Shown one piece after another: positions 48,613 to 56,833 of a stretch of 64,000 nucleotides of DNA. The notes beneath the pieces were generated by a model. The model ran no database searches, was not told where the DNA came from, and saw only the letters and a program-made list of their open reading frames with translations. Position 1 is the first letter of the stretch; each line of letters starts with the position of its first letter. Both the position numbers and the translations under genes were made by a program. This DNA comes from Streptomyces hyaluromycini (GTDB lineage Bacteria > Actinomycetota > Actinomycetes > Streptomycetales > Streptomycetaceae), in assembly GCF_002217755.1 (NCBI RefSeq), contig NZ_BCFL01000022.1, positions 62,001-126,000 on the forward strand, given 5' to 3'.

Positions 48613-49488
48613 TCACCCGCCCCGGGCCGCGAGGACCGCCGAGAGATCGAGCCCCCGCGCCCGCTCGGTGTCCTCCCGGTACTTCAGCACCGAACCCAGC
48701 GTCGCCACGGCCAGGTCCGCGTCCACCTCGCTCGCCCCCAGCGCGTCCAGCGCCTCCGCCCAGTCCAGCGTCTCGGCCACCCCGGGCGGCTTGACCAGGT
48801 CCGTGCCGCGCAGCGCCTGCACCAGCGCGGTGACCTGCTCGGCCAGCCGGGCCGACACCTGCGGCAACCGGCTGCGCACGATGGCCAGTTCGCGGGCGAA
48901 GGACGGGTGGTCGAACCAGTGGTAGAGGCACCGCCGCTTCAGCGCGTCGTGCACCTCGCGGGTCCGGTTCGAGGTCAGGACCACCACCGGCGGCACCTCG
49001 GCCCGCAGCGTGCCCAGCTCGGGGATCGTCACCGAGTACTCGGACAGCAGCTCAAGGAGGAACGCCTCGAACTCGTCGTCGGCCCGGTCGATCTCGTCGA
49101 CCAGCAGGACCGACGGATGCTGCTGGAGCGCCAGCAGCAGCGGCCGGGCGATCAGGAAGCGCCGGTCGTACAGCTCGCTCTCCAGCCGGTCCGCGTCCTG
49201 CACACCCGCCGCCTCGGCGGCTCTCAGATGCAGCAGCTGACGGGGGAAGTCCCAGTCGTACAGGGCCTGGGAGGCGTCGATGCCCTCGTGGCACTGGAGC
49301 CGGATCAGCGGTGCGCCCAGCGCCTCGGCGAGGGCGGCGGCGAGCGCGGTCTTGCCCACGCCGGCGTCACCCTCGCAGAACAGCGGCCGGTGCAGTCTCA
49401 GGGCCAGGAAGCAGGTGACGGACAGCCCTTCGTCGACGAGGTACCCCGTCTCCGCCAGGCGGGCCCCCACCTGCTCAGGGTCTTCCAT
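48613..49488 (-). CDS. coxD: CoxD-like MoxR AAA+ ATPase
   Basis: 291 residues from the ATG at 49488. Walker A GDAGVGKTALA, Walker B VLLVDEIDRADDEFE, sensor I VLTSNRTREVHDALKRR, and C-terminal lid. It belongs to the MoxR group that partners VWA proteins. In the Cox system CoxD is a chaperone-like ATPase required for assembly of the CuSMo site or analogous cofactor. The gene ends 6 bases before the coxE-like start, consistent with one operon. Confidence 0.9.
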   Translation of the reverse strand: MEDPEQVGARLAETGYLVDEGLSVTCFLALRLHRPLFCEGDAGVGKTALAAALAEALGAPLIRLQCHEGIDASQALYDWDFPRQLLHLRAAEAAGVQDADRLESELYDRRFLIARPLLLALQQHPSVLLVDEIDRADDEFEAFLLELLSEYSVTIPELGTLRAEVPPVVVLTSNRTREVHDALKRRCLYHWFDHPSFARELAIVRSRLPQVSARLAEQVTALVQALRGTDLVKPPGVAETLDWAEALDALGASEVDADLAVATLGSVLKYREDTERARGLDLSAVLAARGG

Positions 49489-49503
49489 CGGGGGAATCGG
49501 CGC

Positions 49504-50358
49504 TCACCCCGTTCCGCCGGCGGCCAGCACGGCCCGCCTGGTCAGCACCCGTGCGAGGTGCTCCCGGTACTCGGGCGAGGCCGACAGATCCTGGGAGGGC
49601 CGGGTGCCCTCGGCGGCGGCCTCGGCGGCCCGGGCCACGGCCTGCGGGCCGTCGGCACCGGACAGCGCCTGCTCGGCCGCGGTGGCCCGCAGCGGGGTGG
49701 AGCCCATGTTGGTGAGCCCGATGCGCGCCTCGGCGATGTGCCCGTCGGCGCGCCGCACCAGCGCGGCCACCCCGACGATCGCCCAGGCCTGCGCGACCCG
49801 CTGGAACTTCTCGTAGTGGAAGCCCCAGCCGTCGGTCTTCGGGATCCGCACCTCCACCAGCAGTTCGTCGGGGGCGAGCGCCGACTGCAGGTAGTCCACG
49901 AAGAACTCCCGGGCCGGGATCACGCGCCGGCCGCCCGGGCCCGCGGCGACCAGTTCGGCGTCGAGGGCGAGCGCCACGGCGGGCAGGTCCCCGGCCGGGT
50001 CGGCGTGCGCGAGGGAGCCGCCGAGGGTGCCCCGGTGCCGTACGGCGGGGTCGGCGACGGTGGCCGTGGCCTCCGCCAGCAGCCCGGCGTGCCGCCGCAC
50101 CAACGGGTCGCGGAGGACGTCGTGGTGTGTGGTGAGCGCGCCGATGACGAGGGTGTCGCCGTCCTCGCGCACCCCGCGCAGCTCCGGGATCCGGCCGACG
50201 TCGACGACCAGCTCCGGGAAGGCCAGCCGCAGCCGCAGCAGCGGCAGCAGGCTCTGCCCGCCGGCCAGCACCTTCGCCTCCTCGCCCGCGTCGGCGAGCG
50301 TGCGCACCGCCTCGCCGACGCTGCTCGGACGGGCGTACTCGAATGCCGGGGGAATCAT
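49504..50358 (-). CDS. coxM: FAD-binding medium subunit of a molybdenum hydroxylase
   Basis: 284 residues from the ATG at 50358, overlapping the large-subunit stop by 4 bases. FAD-binding motifs AGGQSLLPLLRLRLA and TLGGSLAHADPAGDLP, and C-terminal CO dehydrogenase flavoprotein domain (EARIGLTNMGSTPLRA). It takes electrons from the iron-sulfur subunit and passes them to quinone or another acceptor. Confidence 0.9.
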   Translation of the reverse strand: MIPPAFEYARPSSVGEAVRTLADAGEEAKVLAGGQSLLPLLRLRLAFPELVVDVGRIPELRGVREDGDTLVIGALTTHHDVLRDPLVRRHAGLLAEATATVADPAVRHRGTLGGSLAHADPAGDLPAVALALDAELVAAGPGGRRVIPAREFFVDYLQSALAPDELLVEVRIPKTDGWGFHYEKFQRVAQAWAIVGVAALVRRADGHIAEARIGLTNMGSTPLRATAAEQALSGADGPQAVARAAEAAAEGTRPSQDLSASPEYREHLARVLTRRAVLAAGGTG

Positions 50359-52727
50359 GCCGACGCCTCCTTCACCGCTCGCCACACCCGCTCGGGGGTG
50401 CACGGCATCCGTACGTCCGTCACGCCCAGCGGACGCAGCGCGTCCACCACGGCGTTGACCACCGCGGGCGTCGACGCGATCGTCCCGGCCTCGCCGACCC
50501 CCTTGACGCCCATGGCGTTCGAGGCCGCCGGGGTCTCCGTCCGGTCGGTGACGAAGTCCGGCAGGTCGGCCGCCGACGGCACGAGGTAGTCGGCCATGGT
50601 CCCGGAGACGAGGTTGCCCTCGTCGTCGTAGACGGCCTCCTCGTACAGCGCCTGCGCGATGCCCTGCGCGAGACCGCCGTGCACCTGGCCCTCGACGATC
50701 ATCGGGTTGACGACATGGCCGACGTCGTCCACGCAGACGTACGACCTGATCCGGGTCCGGCCGGTTTCGGTGTCGACCTCGACCGCGCACAGGTGGGTGC
50801 CGTGCGGGTAGGAGAAGTTCTCCGGGTCGACCACCGTCTCGGCGTTGATGGACGGTTCGACCCCGTCGGGCAGGTCGTGGCCGGTGAACGTCTCGAAGGC
50901 GATCTCCTGGATGGTCTTCCGCGCCTCCGGCGAGCCCTTCACGGCGAACACGCCGTCCGTGAACTCCAGGTCCTGCTCGCTGGCCTCCAGCAGGTGCGCG
51001 GCGACCTTCCGCGCCTTCTCGACCACCTTCGTCGCCGCCCGGTGCACGGCCTCGCCGCCGACGGACAGCGACCGCGAGCCGTAGGTGTCCATGCCCTGCG
51101 GAGAGGACCGGGTGTCGCCGTGCACCACCTCGACGTCCTCGAACGGCACGCCGAGCACGTCGGCCGCGATCTGGCTCCAGCAGGTCTCGTGGCCCTGCCC
51201 GTGCGGGCTGGTGCCGGTGACCACCTCGACCTTGCCGGTGGGCAGCATGCGGATGCTCGCCGCCTCCCAGCCGCCGGCCGCGTACCTGAGGTCGCGCAGC
51301 ACCCGGCTCGGCGCCAGCCCGCACATCTCGGTGTACGTCGACACGCCGATGCCGAGGCGCACGGTGTCGCCGCGTTCGTTGCGCTGCTGCTGCTCGGCGC
51401 GCAGCTCGTCGTACCCGAACAGGGCGAGGGCCTTCTCGGTGGCCGCCTCGTAGTTGCCGGTGTCGTACGTCAGCCCGGCGATCGAGGTGTACGGGAACTC
51501 CTCGTGCCCGATCCAGTTCCGGCGCCGCAACTCCACGGGATCCAGGCCGAGTTCGGCGGCCAGCTCGTCCATGATCCGCTCGATGGCGAAGGTCGCCTCG
51601 GGGCGTCCGGCGCCGCGGTAGGCGTCGGTGGGGGTGCGGGTGGTGAAGACGCCGGTGCAGTTGAACTCGTAGGCGTCCATCTTGTAGATCGCAGGGTACA
51701 TGAAGGCGCCGAGGATCGGGATGCCGGGGGTGACCAGCATCAGGTAGGCGCCCATGTCGGCGGTCAGGTCCACCTTCAGGCCGAGCAGCCTGCCCTCGCG
51801 GGTGGCGGCGACCTCGATGTCCTGGATCATGCCGCGGCCGTGGTGGGTGGCGAGGTAGCCCTCGGAGCGGGACTCCGTCCACTTCACCGGGCGGCCGAGC
51901 CTGCGGGCGACGGCGAGCGCGACGGCCTCCTCGCCGTACACCTGGAGCTTGGAGCCGAAGCCGCCGCCCACGTCCGGGGCGATCACCCGGAGCTTGTGCT
52001 CGGGGATGCCGGTGACGGTCGCCAGCATGATCCGCAGGATGTGCGGGATCTGGGTCGCCGAGTAGACGGTGTACTCGCCGGAGGCGGCGATCGGGGTGAC
52101 CATGACAGCGCGCGGCTCCATGGCGTTGGGGATCAGCCGCTGCTGGTGGTAGCGGCGCTTGAGCGTTACGTCGGCGCGCTGCCGTGCGGACTCGAAGCTC
52201 TCGCCGGTGGCCAGCGGCCAGGTGTAGCAGCGGTTGGTGCCCTTGTCGGAGTGGACCAGCGGGGCGTCGTCGGCCAGCGCGGCCTCCAGGTCGAGGACCG
52301 GGGGCAGCGGGTCGTACTCGACCTCGACCGCCTCCAGCGCGTCGGCGGCGGCGTACCGGTCGCGGGCCACCACGACGGCCACCGGGTCGCCGGCGTGCCG
52401 GACCTCGTCGACGGCGATCGGCGGGTGGTCGGGCAGCACGATGTCCTCGGTCACCGGCCAGGCGCAGGGGAGCGAGCCCAGGCCTTCGGCGAGGTCGGCG
52501 CCGGTGAACGCGGCGATGACCCCGGGGCGTTCGAGGGCGGGGGAGACGTCGACCCGGGTGATGCGGGCGTGTGCCATGGGGCTGCGCAGGACGGCCAGGT
52601 GGAGCAGTCCGGCGACCTGGATGTTGTCGGTCCAGTTGGTCTGGCCGGTGATCAGCCGGGCGTCCTCCTTGCGCAGCCGGGAGCGGCCGATCTCGTGTGC
52701 TGCGGCTTTCACGGCCTGGTCGGTCAT
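50355..52727 (-). CDS. coxL: Molybdopterin-binding large subunit, form II CoxL type
   Basis: 790 residues from the ATG at 52727. Domain order: aldehyde oxidase/xanthine dehydrogenase a/b hammerhead (about 20-135), then Mo-cofactor binding domains (about 150-770). Diagnostic active-site loop AYRGAGR at 369-375: form I, true CO dehydrogenases have AYxCSFR with a copper-binding Cys, which is absent here. Catalytic Glu746 lies in VKGVGEAGT, and APDVGGGFGSK is a cofactor motif. Form II enzymes are widespread and their physiological substrate is debated (CO, aldehydes or purine-like compounds). The start overlaps the small-subunit stop by 4 bases. Confidence 0.92.
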   Translation of the reverse strand: MTDQAVKAAAHEIGRSRLRKEDARLITGQTNWTDNIQVAGLLHLAVLRSPMAHARITRVDVSPALERPGVIAAFTGADLAEGLGSLPCAWPVTEDIVLPDHPPIAVDEVRHAGDPVAVVVARDRYAAADALEAVEVEYDPLPPVLDLEAALADDAPLVHSDKGTNRCYTWPLATGESFESARQRADVTLKRRYHQQRLIPNAMEPRAVMVTPIAASGEYTVYSATQIPHILRIMLATVTGIPEHKLRVIAPDVGGGFGSKLQVYGEEAVALAVARRLGRPVKWTESRSEGYLATHHGRGMIQDIEVAATREGRLLGLKVDLTADMGAYLMLVTPGIPILGAFMYPAIYKMDAYEFNCTGVFTTRTPTDAYRGAGRPEATFAIERIMDELAAELGLDPVELRRRNWIGHEEFPYTSIAGLTYDTGNYEAATEKALALFGYDELRAEQQQRNERGDTVRLGIGVSTYTEMCGLAPSRVLRDLRYAAGGWEAASIRMLPTGKVEVVTGTSPHGQGHETCWSQIAADVLGVPFEDVEVVHGDTRSSPQGMDTYGSRSLSVGGEAVHRAATKVVEKARKVAAHLLEASEQDLEFTDGVFAVKGSPEARKTIQEIAFETFTGHDLPDGVEPSINAETVVDPENFSYPHGTHLCAVEVDTETGRTRIRSYVCVDDVGHVVNPMIVEGQVHGGLAQGIAQALYEEAVYDDEGNLVSGTMADYLVPSAADLPDFVTDRTETPAASNAMGVKGVGEAGTIASTPAVVNAVVDALRPLGVTDVRMPCTPERVWRAVKEASA

Positions 52728-53206
52728 GCCGTGGCCTCCTCGGGTACCTGTTGCCCGGAGGCGGCGAGCACCGCGCGGACGATGTTCTGGTAGCCGGTGC
52801 ACCGGCACAGATTGCCCTCCAGGGCCTCCCGGACCTCGTCGGAGGTGGGGTGCGGGTTCTCGCGCAGCAGATCCCGCGCGGCCATGATCATCCCGGGGGT
52901 GCAGTAGCCGCACTGCAGTGCGTGCCGCTCGTGGAACGCGTGCTGGAGTGCCGTCCACTCCCCGTCCTCGGCCAGTCCCTGGACGGTGGTCACCGTGCCG
53001 CCGTCCGCCTGTACGGCCAGTACCGAGCAGCTCTTGACGGTCGCCCCGTCCAGGTCGACTGTGCACGCGCCGCAGTTCGAGGTGTCGCAGCCGATCGGGG
53101 TGCCGGTCAGGCCCAGAACGTCGCGCAGGTAGTGGGCCAGCAGCAGACGGGGTGCCACCTCGTCCTCGTAGGGCGTGCCGTCCACCGTCACCTTGATGTG
53201 GGTCAT
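52724..53206 (-). CDS. coxS: 2Fe-2S small subunit of a molybdenum hydroxylase
   Basis: 160 residues; the ATG at 53206 has GGAGG just upstream, so the longer in-frame reading is rejected. Two iron-sulfur clusters: plant-type Cys40, Cys45, Cys48, Cys60 (GCDTSNCGAC) and the second with Cys99, Cys102, Cys134, Cys136 (QCGYCTPGM and LCRCTG). It transfers electrons from the Mo site to FAD. It is the first gene of the operon. Confidence 0.93.
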   Translation of the reverse strand: MTHIKVTVDGTPYEDEVAPRLLLAHYLRDVLGLTGTPIGCDTSNCGACTVDLDGATVKSCSVLAVQADGGTVTTVQGLAEDGEWTALQHAFHERHALQCGYCTPGMIMAARDLLRENPHPTSDEVREALEGNLCRCTGYQNIVRAVLAASGQQVPEEATA

Positions 53207-53250
53207 GTGGCCTCCAGACCGTGCGGGCAGGAGCGAGGGAAAACGGGGTG

Positions 53251-53289
53251 TATGAGTCATATGGGCGTGATGTAGGTCACTCTATGACC
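53251..53289. promoter_or_regulatory. Two palindromes upstream of the molybdenum-hydroxylase operon
   Basis: TATGAGTCATA (53251-53261) is a perfect 11-base palindrome, and GGTCA-ctcta-TGACC (53275-53289) is a perfect 5-bp inverted repeat. Both lie 45-83 bases upstream of the small-subunit start, where an operator or promoter is expected. The regulator is not evident in the window. Confidence 0.4.
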
Positions 53290-53462
53290 GCGCCCTGGAG
53301 GCGGCGAGCGCTGCGGCAGGGCTTTTGTTGAGCGTTAGTCCATTGCCGCCGTCCTGCTGCACTGCTCCTCACCCGGCGTCACCGAGAGAGGACCACCGAT
53401 GCGCGCTGCGTGCATGTCCACCGAGGAAGGAATCCCACCCATGCCGAAGGACATCACGCCCA

Positions 53463-53706
53463 GTGCATCTGCTCAATCTCGGAATTCTCGCGCATGTCGA
53501 CGCAGGTAAGACCAGTCTGACCGAACGGCTGCTGCACACCGCCGGCGTCGACGACGGCAGTACCACGACCGACTCGCTGGCCCTTGAGCGCCAGCGCGGC
53601 ATCACCATCAAGTCCGCCGTCGTGTCGTTCCCCCTCGACGGCGTCACCGTCAACCTCATCGACACCCCCGGGCACCCGGACTTCATCGCCGAGGTGGAGC
53701 GGATCC
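53463..53706 (+). pseudogene. Truncated ribosomal-protection-type GTPase (OtrA/TetM-like)
   Basis: From a GTG at 53463 the reading LLNLGILAHVDAGKTSLTER then SLALERQRGITIKSAVVSF and NLIDTPGHPDFIAEVER is the G-domain start of the OtrA/Tet(M) family, which removes tetracycline from ribosomes. Walker A AHVDAGKTS and the DTPGHPDF motif are intact, but the segment between Val-Asp-Asp-Gly-Ser and the leucine zipper start is a few residues short. Similarity stops after about 80 of some 640 residues at about 53706, where unrelated sequence begins. It cannot be functional. Confidence 0.75.
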
Positions 53707-54034
53707 ATCCAAAGGGATCAGAGGCGCCGCTGATCAGGCAAGTCCGCGGCCCGCGGGGGCCTGGAGCCGGTCGTCGGCTGGCCTGATTCTCGGGCCGTCA
53801 CGGATACCCGCAGCATGGAAAAGACCCGAACGCCGTCGTTTCGCGGAGGCGAACCGCGATGACTCTGCCCGTACACCACCGGCCCGGCCATCTCATGGAA
53901 CGAGCGGTCCTCCCCTCCCCGGGCTGGGTCGAGCCGATCGCCGCCGTGTTCGACGACCTCTTCCAGCGGATGAGCCGGTTCCTGGAGCAGGCCGCCGGTG
54001 TCGCGCCCTCCTTCAGGGCCTTCTCGCCCCTCGG
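53707..54034. other. Junction sequence without a recognisable gene
   Basis: About 330 bases between the truncated GTPase and the Tn3 fragment. Readings on both strands are open but show no family I recognise (for example a plus-strand WVEPIAAVFDDLFQRMSRF). It is probably rearranged debris from mobile-element activity. Confidence 0.4.
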
Positions 54035-54250
54035 CCGCGTTCAGCACCCGCGCCTGCCCGGCGAAGTGTTCCACCTTCCCCGGCGGCACACCTTCCAGCC
54101 ACTTCGCCGCCGGCCCCAGCAGCTCCAGCCTGTCCAGGCAGGCCGGATGCTCGCGCAAGTACGACACTGACGGCGCCTTCGCCAGCCGCTTCAGCCCGTC
54201 GTACCGGCTGCGCGACCCGGTCACCACCCGCGGCAGCCCGAGGATACGTT
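54035..54250 (-). pseudogene. Tn3-family transposase fragment
   Basis: On the minus strand LGLPRVVTGSRSRYDGLKRL, then AKWLEGVPPGKVEHFAGQAR matches the N-terminal (DUF4158) half of Tn3-type transposases seen in Streptomyces, where the equivalent reads like GWFDGVATGKIAHFAGEARV. About 70 residues remain of roughly 1000; there is no start and no catalytic domain. It marks past transposon activity beside the truncated resistance gene. Confidence 0.65.
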
Positions 54251-54350
54251 CGGTGTTCACGCTGTCGACAACATCGCCAAGACCAGCCGGGTGATCCGGG
54301 ACGCACTCGAACACGGCCTCCGGATCTGGGGCATAGCCGATACCCCGCTC

Positions 54351-55607
54351 CTACCGGGAACTCGAAGCCGCCCTGCCGAGCTGGTCCAGGACCTGACAGG
54401 CCTGGGCGATGCCGTCCTCGGCTTCCAGGGCCCGGCCGAGTCGGCGCGCGGTCTCGGTGTAGGGGGCATGCCGGGTGAGGGCGTGCAGGCGATGGACGAG
54501 GGCGGCAACGGTGAGCTTACGGATCGGCAGAGGCGCGGGCCCCGCGCCGAGTTCGTGCACCCGTGCGGCCCAGTAGGGCTGGTCTCCGAAGAACGGGCAG
54601 ATCAGGGAGGGTCTTCCGGCGCGCAGTGCCGAGGCCGTCGTGCCGGCTCCGCCGTGGTGGACGACAGCGGCCATCCTGGGAAACAGCCAGTCGTGGGGGG
54701 TGTCGCCGACCACGAGGATGTCGTCCTCGCTGGTGGCCGGGTCCCCCGGCAGCACTCCACGCAGGTTCGCCCGACGCAGGGCCGTCCGTACGAGGGCGTC
54801 GGTCGCCTCGGGGTCGCCGGTTCTCATGCTGCCGAATCCGACGTAGACGGGCGGGGGGCCGTCGGACAGGAAGGCAAGCAGTCGCCGCGGGGGGTTCCAC
54901 AGCGGCCGATCATGGTGCCAGAAGCCGGTGACGTGGACGTTCGGTCCCCAGTCGAACGGCCGCGGCACGGCAGTGGGGCTGAACGCACACAGCACGGGGG
55001 CTTGCCGAACCTGCCGGAAGGGGGCCGACAAGGAGAGCGCTGGGAGGCCCAGGCTCTCCCGGCGCCATGCGTTGACGAACCGCCGGAACACCATCCAGGA
55101 CCCGAGGTCGACGGCACCGAAACTGAGCCGGTTGCCCACGCCACCCAGCATCCGGGCAGCCGGTGCAAACGGGTGCGGAAAGACCTTCGTGGGCTGGCTC
55201 GGCTGGAAGTGAATGACGGCGTGCGGGACCTGGAGGTACTGGCTCAGGTGAAGACCGAGGAAGCTGAAGGTTGGTGCCAGAACCAGGTCAGCTCCCTTCG
55301 CGCCGACCTGCGTCTCCTCAAGCATCGACATCATGCGGGGTCGTAGGACCCGGTCCATACGACGGATGAACGCCACCGGATTCCTTCGTCCGGCGAGGAG
55401 TTCCTGCCCCTCGGCCGACTCGATGATCTCCACCGGGTCGACCGGAAGGGGATGAAGATCCAGGCCCGCCTCGGCGATCAGACGCCGATAGCGGAGGCTG
55501 GCCAGGATCCTCACCGTGTCGCCCCGACGGAGCAGTGCTCGCCCCAGTGCCAGGCAGGGCTGGACGTCGCCGCGGGATCCCGCGGCGAAAATCACCACTG
55601 TCCGCAT
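54351..55607 (-). CDS. GT1-family glycosyltransferase of the lipid-polyketide locus
   Basis: 418 residues from the ATG at 55607. The N-terminal acceptor domain begins VVIFAAGSRGDVQPCLALGR, as in sterol, glycopeptidolipid and macrolide glycosyltransferases. The C-terminal donor domain has VYVGFGSMRTGDPEATDALV, then VVHHGGAGTTASALRAGRPS and PFFGDQPYWAARVHELG. It is soluble or membrane-associated. It is transcribed in the same direction as the antigen-85-like gene (4-base gap), so the pair is probably one operon. A likely job is glycosylating the lipid made by the PKS or making its sugar acceptor ready; this is inferred from context. Related mycobacterial enzymes glycosylate glycopeptidolipids and phenolic glycolipids. 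Confidence 0.82.
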   Translation of the reverse strand: MRTVVIFAAGSRGDVQPCLALGRALLRRGDTVRILASLRYRRLIAEAGLDLHPLPVDPVEIIESAEGQELLAGRRNPVAFIRRMDRVLRPRMMSMLEETQVGAKGADLVLAPTFSFLGLHLSQYLQVPHAVIHFQPSQPTKVFPHPFAPAARMLGGVGNRLSFGAVDLGSWMVFRRFVNAWRRESLGLPALSLSAPFRQVRQAPVLCAFSPTAVPRPFDWGPNVHVTGFWHHDRPLWNPPRRLLAFLSDGPPPVYVGFGSMRTGDPEATDALVRTALRRANLRGVLPGDPATSEDDILVVGDTPHDWLFPRMAAVVHHGGAGTTASALRAGRPSLICPFFGDQPYWAARVHELGAGPAPLPIRKLTVAALVHRLHALTRHAPYTETARRLGRALEAEDGIAQACQVLDQLGRAASSSR

Positions 55608-55611
55608 GAAA

Positions 55612-56643
55612 TCACTCCCCGATCGACTTCATGACCGACGGCCAGATGCTGTGCAACTCCGCCTGCCAGTACGGCCAGGAATGCGTCCCCGGCGTGTACA
55701 GATGCGTCGTGACGTCGACGCCCTCAGAGCGGAGCGACCGCGCGAATCTTTCGATCTGCCCCCACAGGGGTGCCTCGCCCAGCACGCTCACCAGCACAAC
55801 ATCGGAGGGGCGTCCCGTGTCCAGCGGTCCGGGCTGGCCGCTGCCCGCGGAGAGATGGACGTGCATTCCGCGGAAGGCGCGCGGCATTGCAGCAGGGGTG
55901 TGGGCGTGCCAGACTTCGTCGTTCTTCACCGGGTCGCCCCAGACATCTTTGATGTCGATCCCCTCGTTCCCGGTACCAAGGGCGAGTTCCAGGCGCACGG
56001 CAGGGTCGTTCAGATCCACGTAAGAGCTCATTGAGGCCACGTAACGGAACATCCCCCGGTTGTGCGCCGCGTAGTTGAGTGCGCCGAAGCCTCCCATGGA
56101 CAGTCCCACGACGGCTCGTGAGTGGCTCGCACGGAACTTCTCCTCCATGAGCCGCACGAGTTCGCGGGTGTGAAAGGTTTCCCAGCGGGGAGCACCGGCG
56201 AACCAGTCACTGTAGTAACCGTTCCTTCCGGCGTCCGGCATGACGACCAGCACGTCAGAGTCTTTCGCCAACGCTTCCACGTCTGTCTCGCGTGTCCAGG
56301 ACGTGTAGTCGTCGTCGCCGCCGTGGAACAAGTAGACAACTGGAAAGGTGGTTGTCGGCTTTTCTCTCCAGTGCGCGGGAAGAATGACGCGGACCGGGAT
56401 GGACATTCCCATCGCCGGAGAACTGACCATGAGATCGCGCATCCGGTTGTCAATGACCTTCACGTCAGTGACACGAGCCTCCGCATGGTGAGGCCGGGGC
56501 GAGGCGTCCGGTTTCCACTCGGCCGCGTGTGCCTCGGTCGAGAGAAGAGCCGCGGCGAGCCAGAGACAGACCAGATTTCTTTTCGCGTACTTCAGAAAGT
56601 GACCCGCACATGCGGGAGCATGACGAAATGCGTTGATCACCAC
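55612..56643 (-). CDS. Secreted antigen-85-like acyltransferase/esterase
   Basis: 343 residues from a GTG at 56643 (start not certain). A signal peptide with a hydrophobic core (LVCLWLAAALLS) ends near AHA at about residue 40. The mature domain follows antigen 85 closely: VSSPAMGMSIPVRVILPAHW, DDYTSW, then MPDAGRNGYYSDWFAGAPRW with ETFHTREL, nucleophile Ser182 in GLSMGGFGA, VWGDPVKNDEVW, and catalytic His321 in GTHSWPYWQAELHS. Antigen 85 proteins transfer mycolic acids to trehalose and arabinogalactan outside the membrane. Esterase D-type hydrolysis is the alternative. Its place next to a FadD32/Pks13-like pair favours acyl transfer. G+C is visibly lower here than in the rest of the window. 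Confidence 0.82.
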   Translation of the reverse strand: MVINAFRHAPACAGHFLKYAKRNLVCLWLAAALLSTEAHAAEWKPDASPRPHHAEARVTDVKVIDNRMRDLMVSSPAMGMSIPVRVILPAHWREKPTTTFPVVYLFHGGDDDYTSWTRETDVEALAKDSDVLVVMPDAGRNGYYSDWFAGAPRWETFHTRELVRLMEEKFRASHSRAVVGLSMGGFGALNYAAHNRGMFRYVASMSSYVDLNDPAVRLELALGTGNEGIDIKDVWGDPVKNDEVWHAHTPAAMPRAFRGMHVHLSAGSGQPGPLDTGRPSDVVLVSVLGEAPLWGQIERFARSLRSEGVDVTTHLYTPGTHSWPYWQAELHSIWPSVMKSIGE

Positions 56644-56744
56644 CAGCAGACACCCCGTTCCACGGAGGGCAAAGGTCCGTACAGCCGTACAGCCGAGCAG
56701 CGTTCGCGGGGTACCGGGCTCGGCGTCACCCGCTCGCAGGCCGT

Positions 56745-56784
56745 GCTCTGGTGGGCGAAAAGCGGCTCTGGTGGGTGAAAAGTG
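56745..56784. repeat. Tandem 20-bp duplication
   Basis: GCTCTGGTGGGCGAAAAGCG (56745-56764) is followed directly by GCTCTGGTGGGTGAAAAGTG (56765-56784); two bases differ. It lies between the PKS terminator and the antigen-85-like gene, about 100 bases upstream of that gene, where it could be a paired regulatory site. Confidence 0.75.
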
Positions 56785-56788
56785 GTTG

Positions 56789-56822
56789 CGCCTGTTCCAC
56801 GGGGAGCCCCGCGGAACAGGCG
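56789..56822 (-). terminator. Terminator after the PKS gene
   Basis: CGCCTGTTCC (56789-56798) and GGAACAGGCG (56813-56822) pair perfectly, with an inner CGGGG/CCCCG stem separated by one mismatch. It lies 12 bases past the PKS stop codon, suggesting that the antigen-85-like and GT genes have their own promoter. Confidence 0.8.
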
Positions 56823-56833
56823 TGGTGCGCCGA

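Noticed and set aside
50355..52727. Calling the large subunit a true CO dehydrogenase (form I)
   Set aside because: The AYxCSFR copper-binding loop is replaced by AYRGAGR, the form II signature.
53859..54170. Plus-strand open reading (WVEPIAAVFDDLFQRM) as a gene
   Set aside because: It overlaps the antisense Tn3 fragment, has no recognisable family and no ribosome-binding site.
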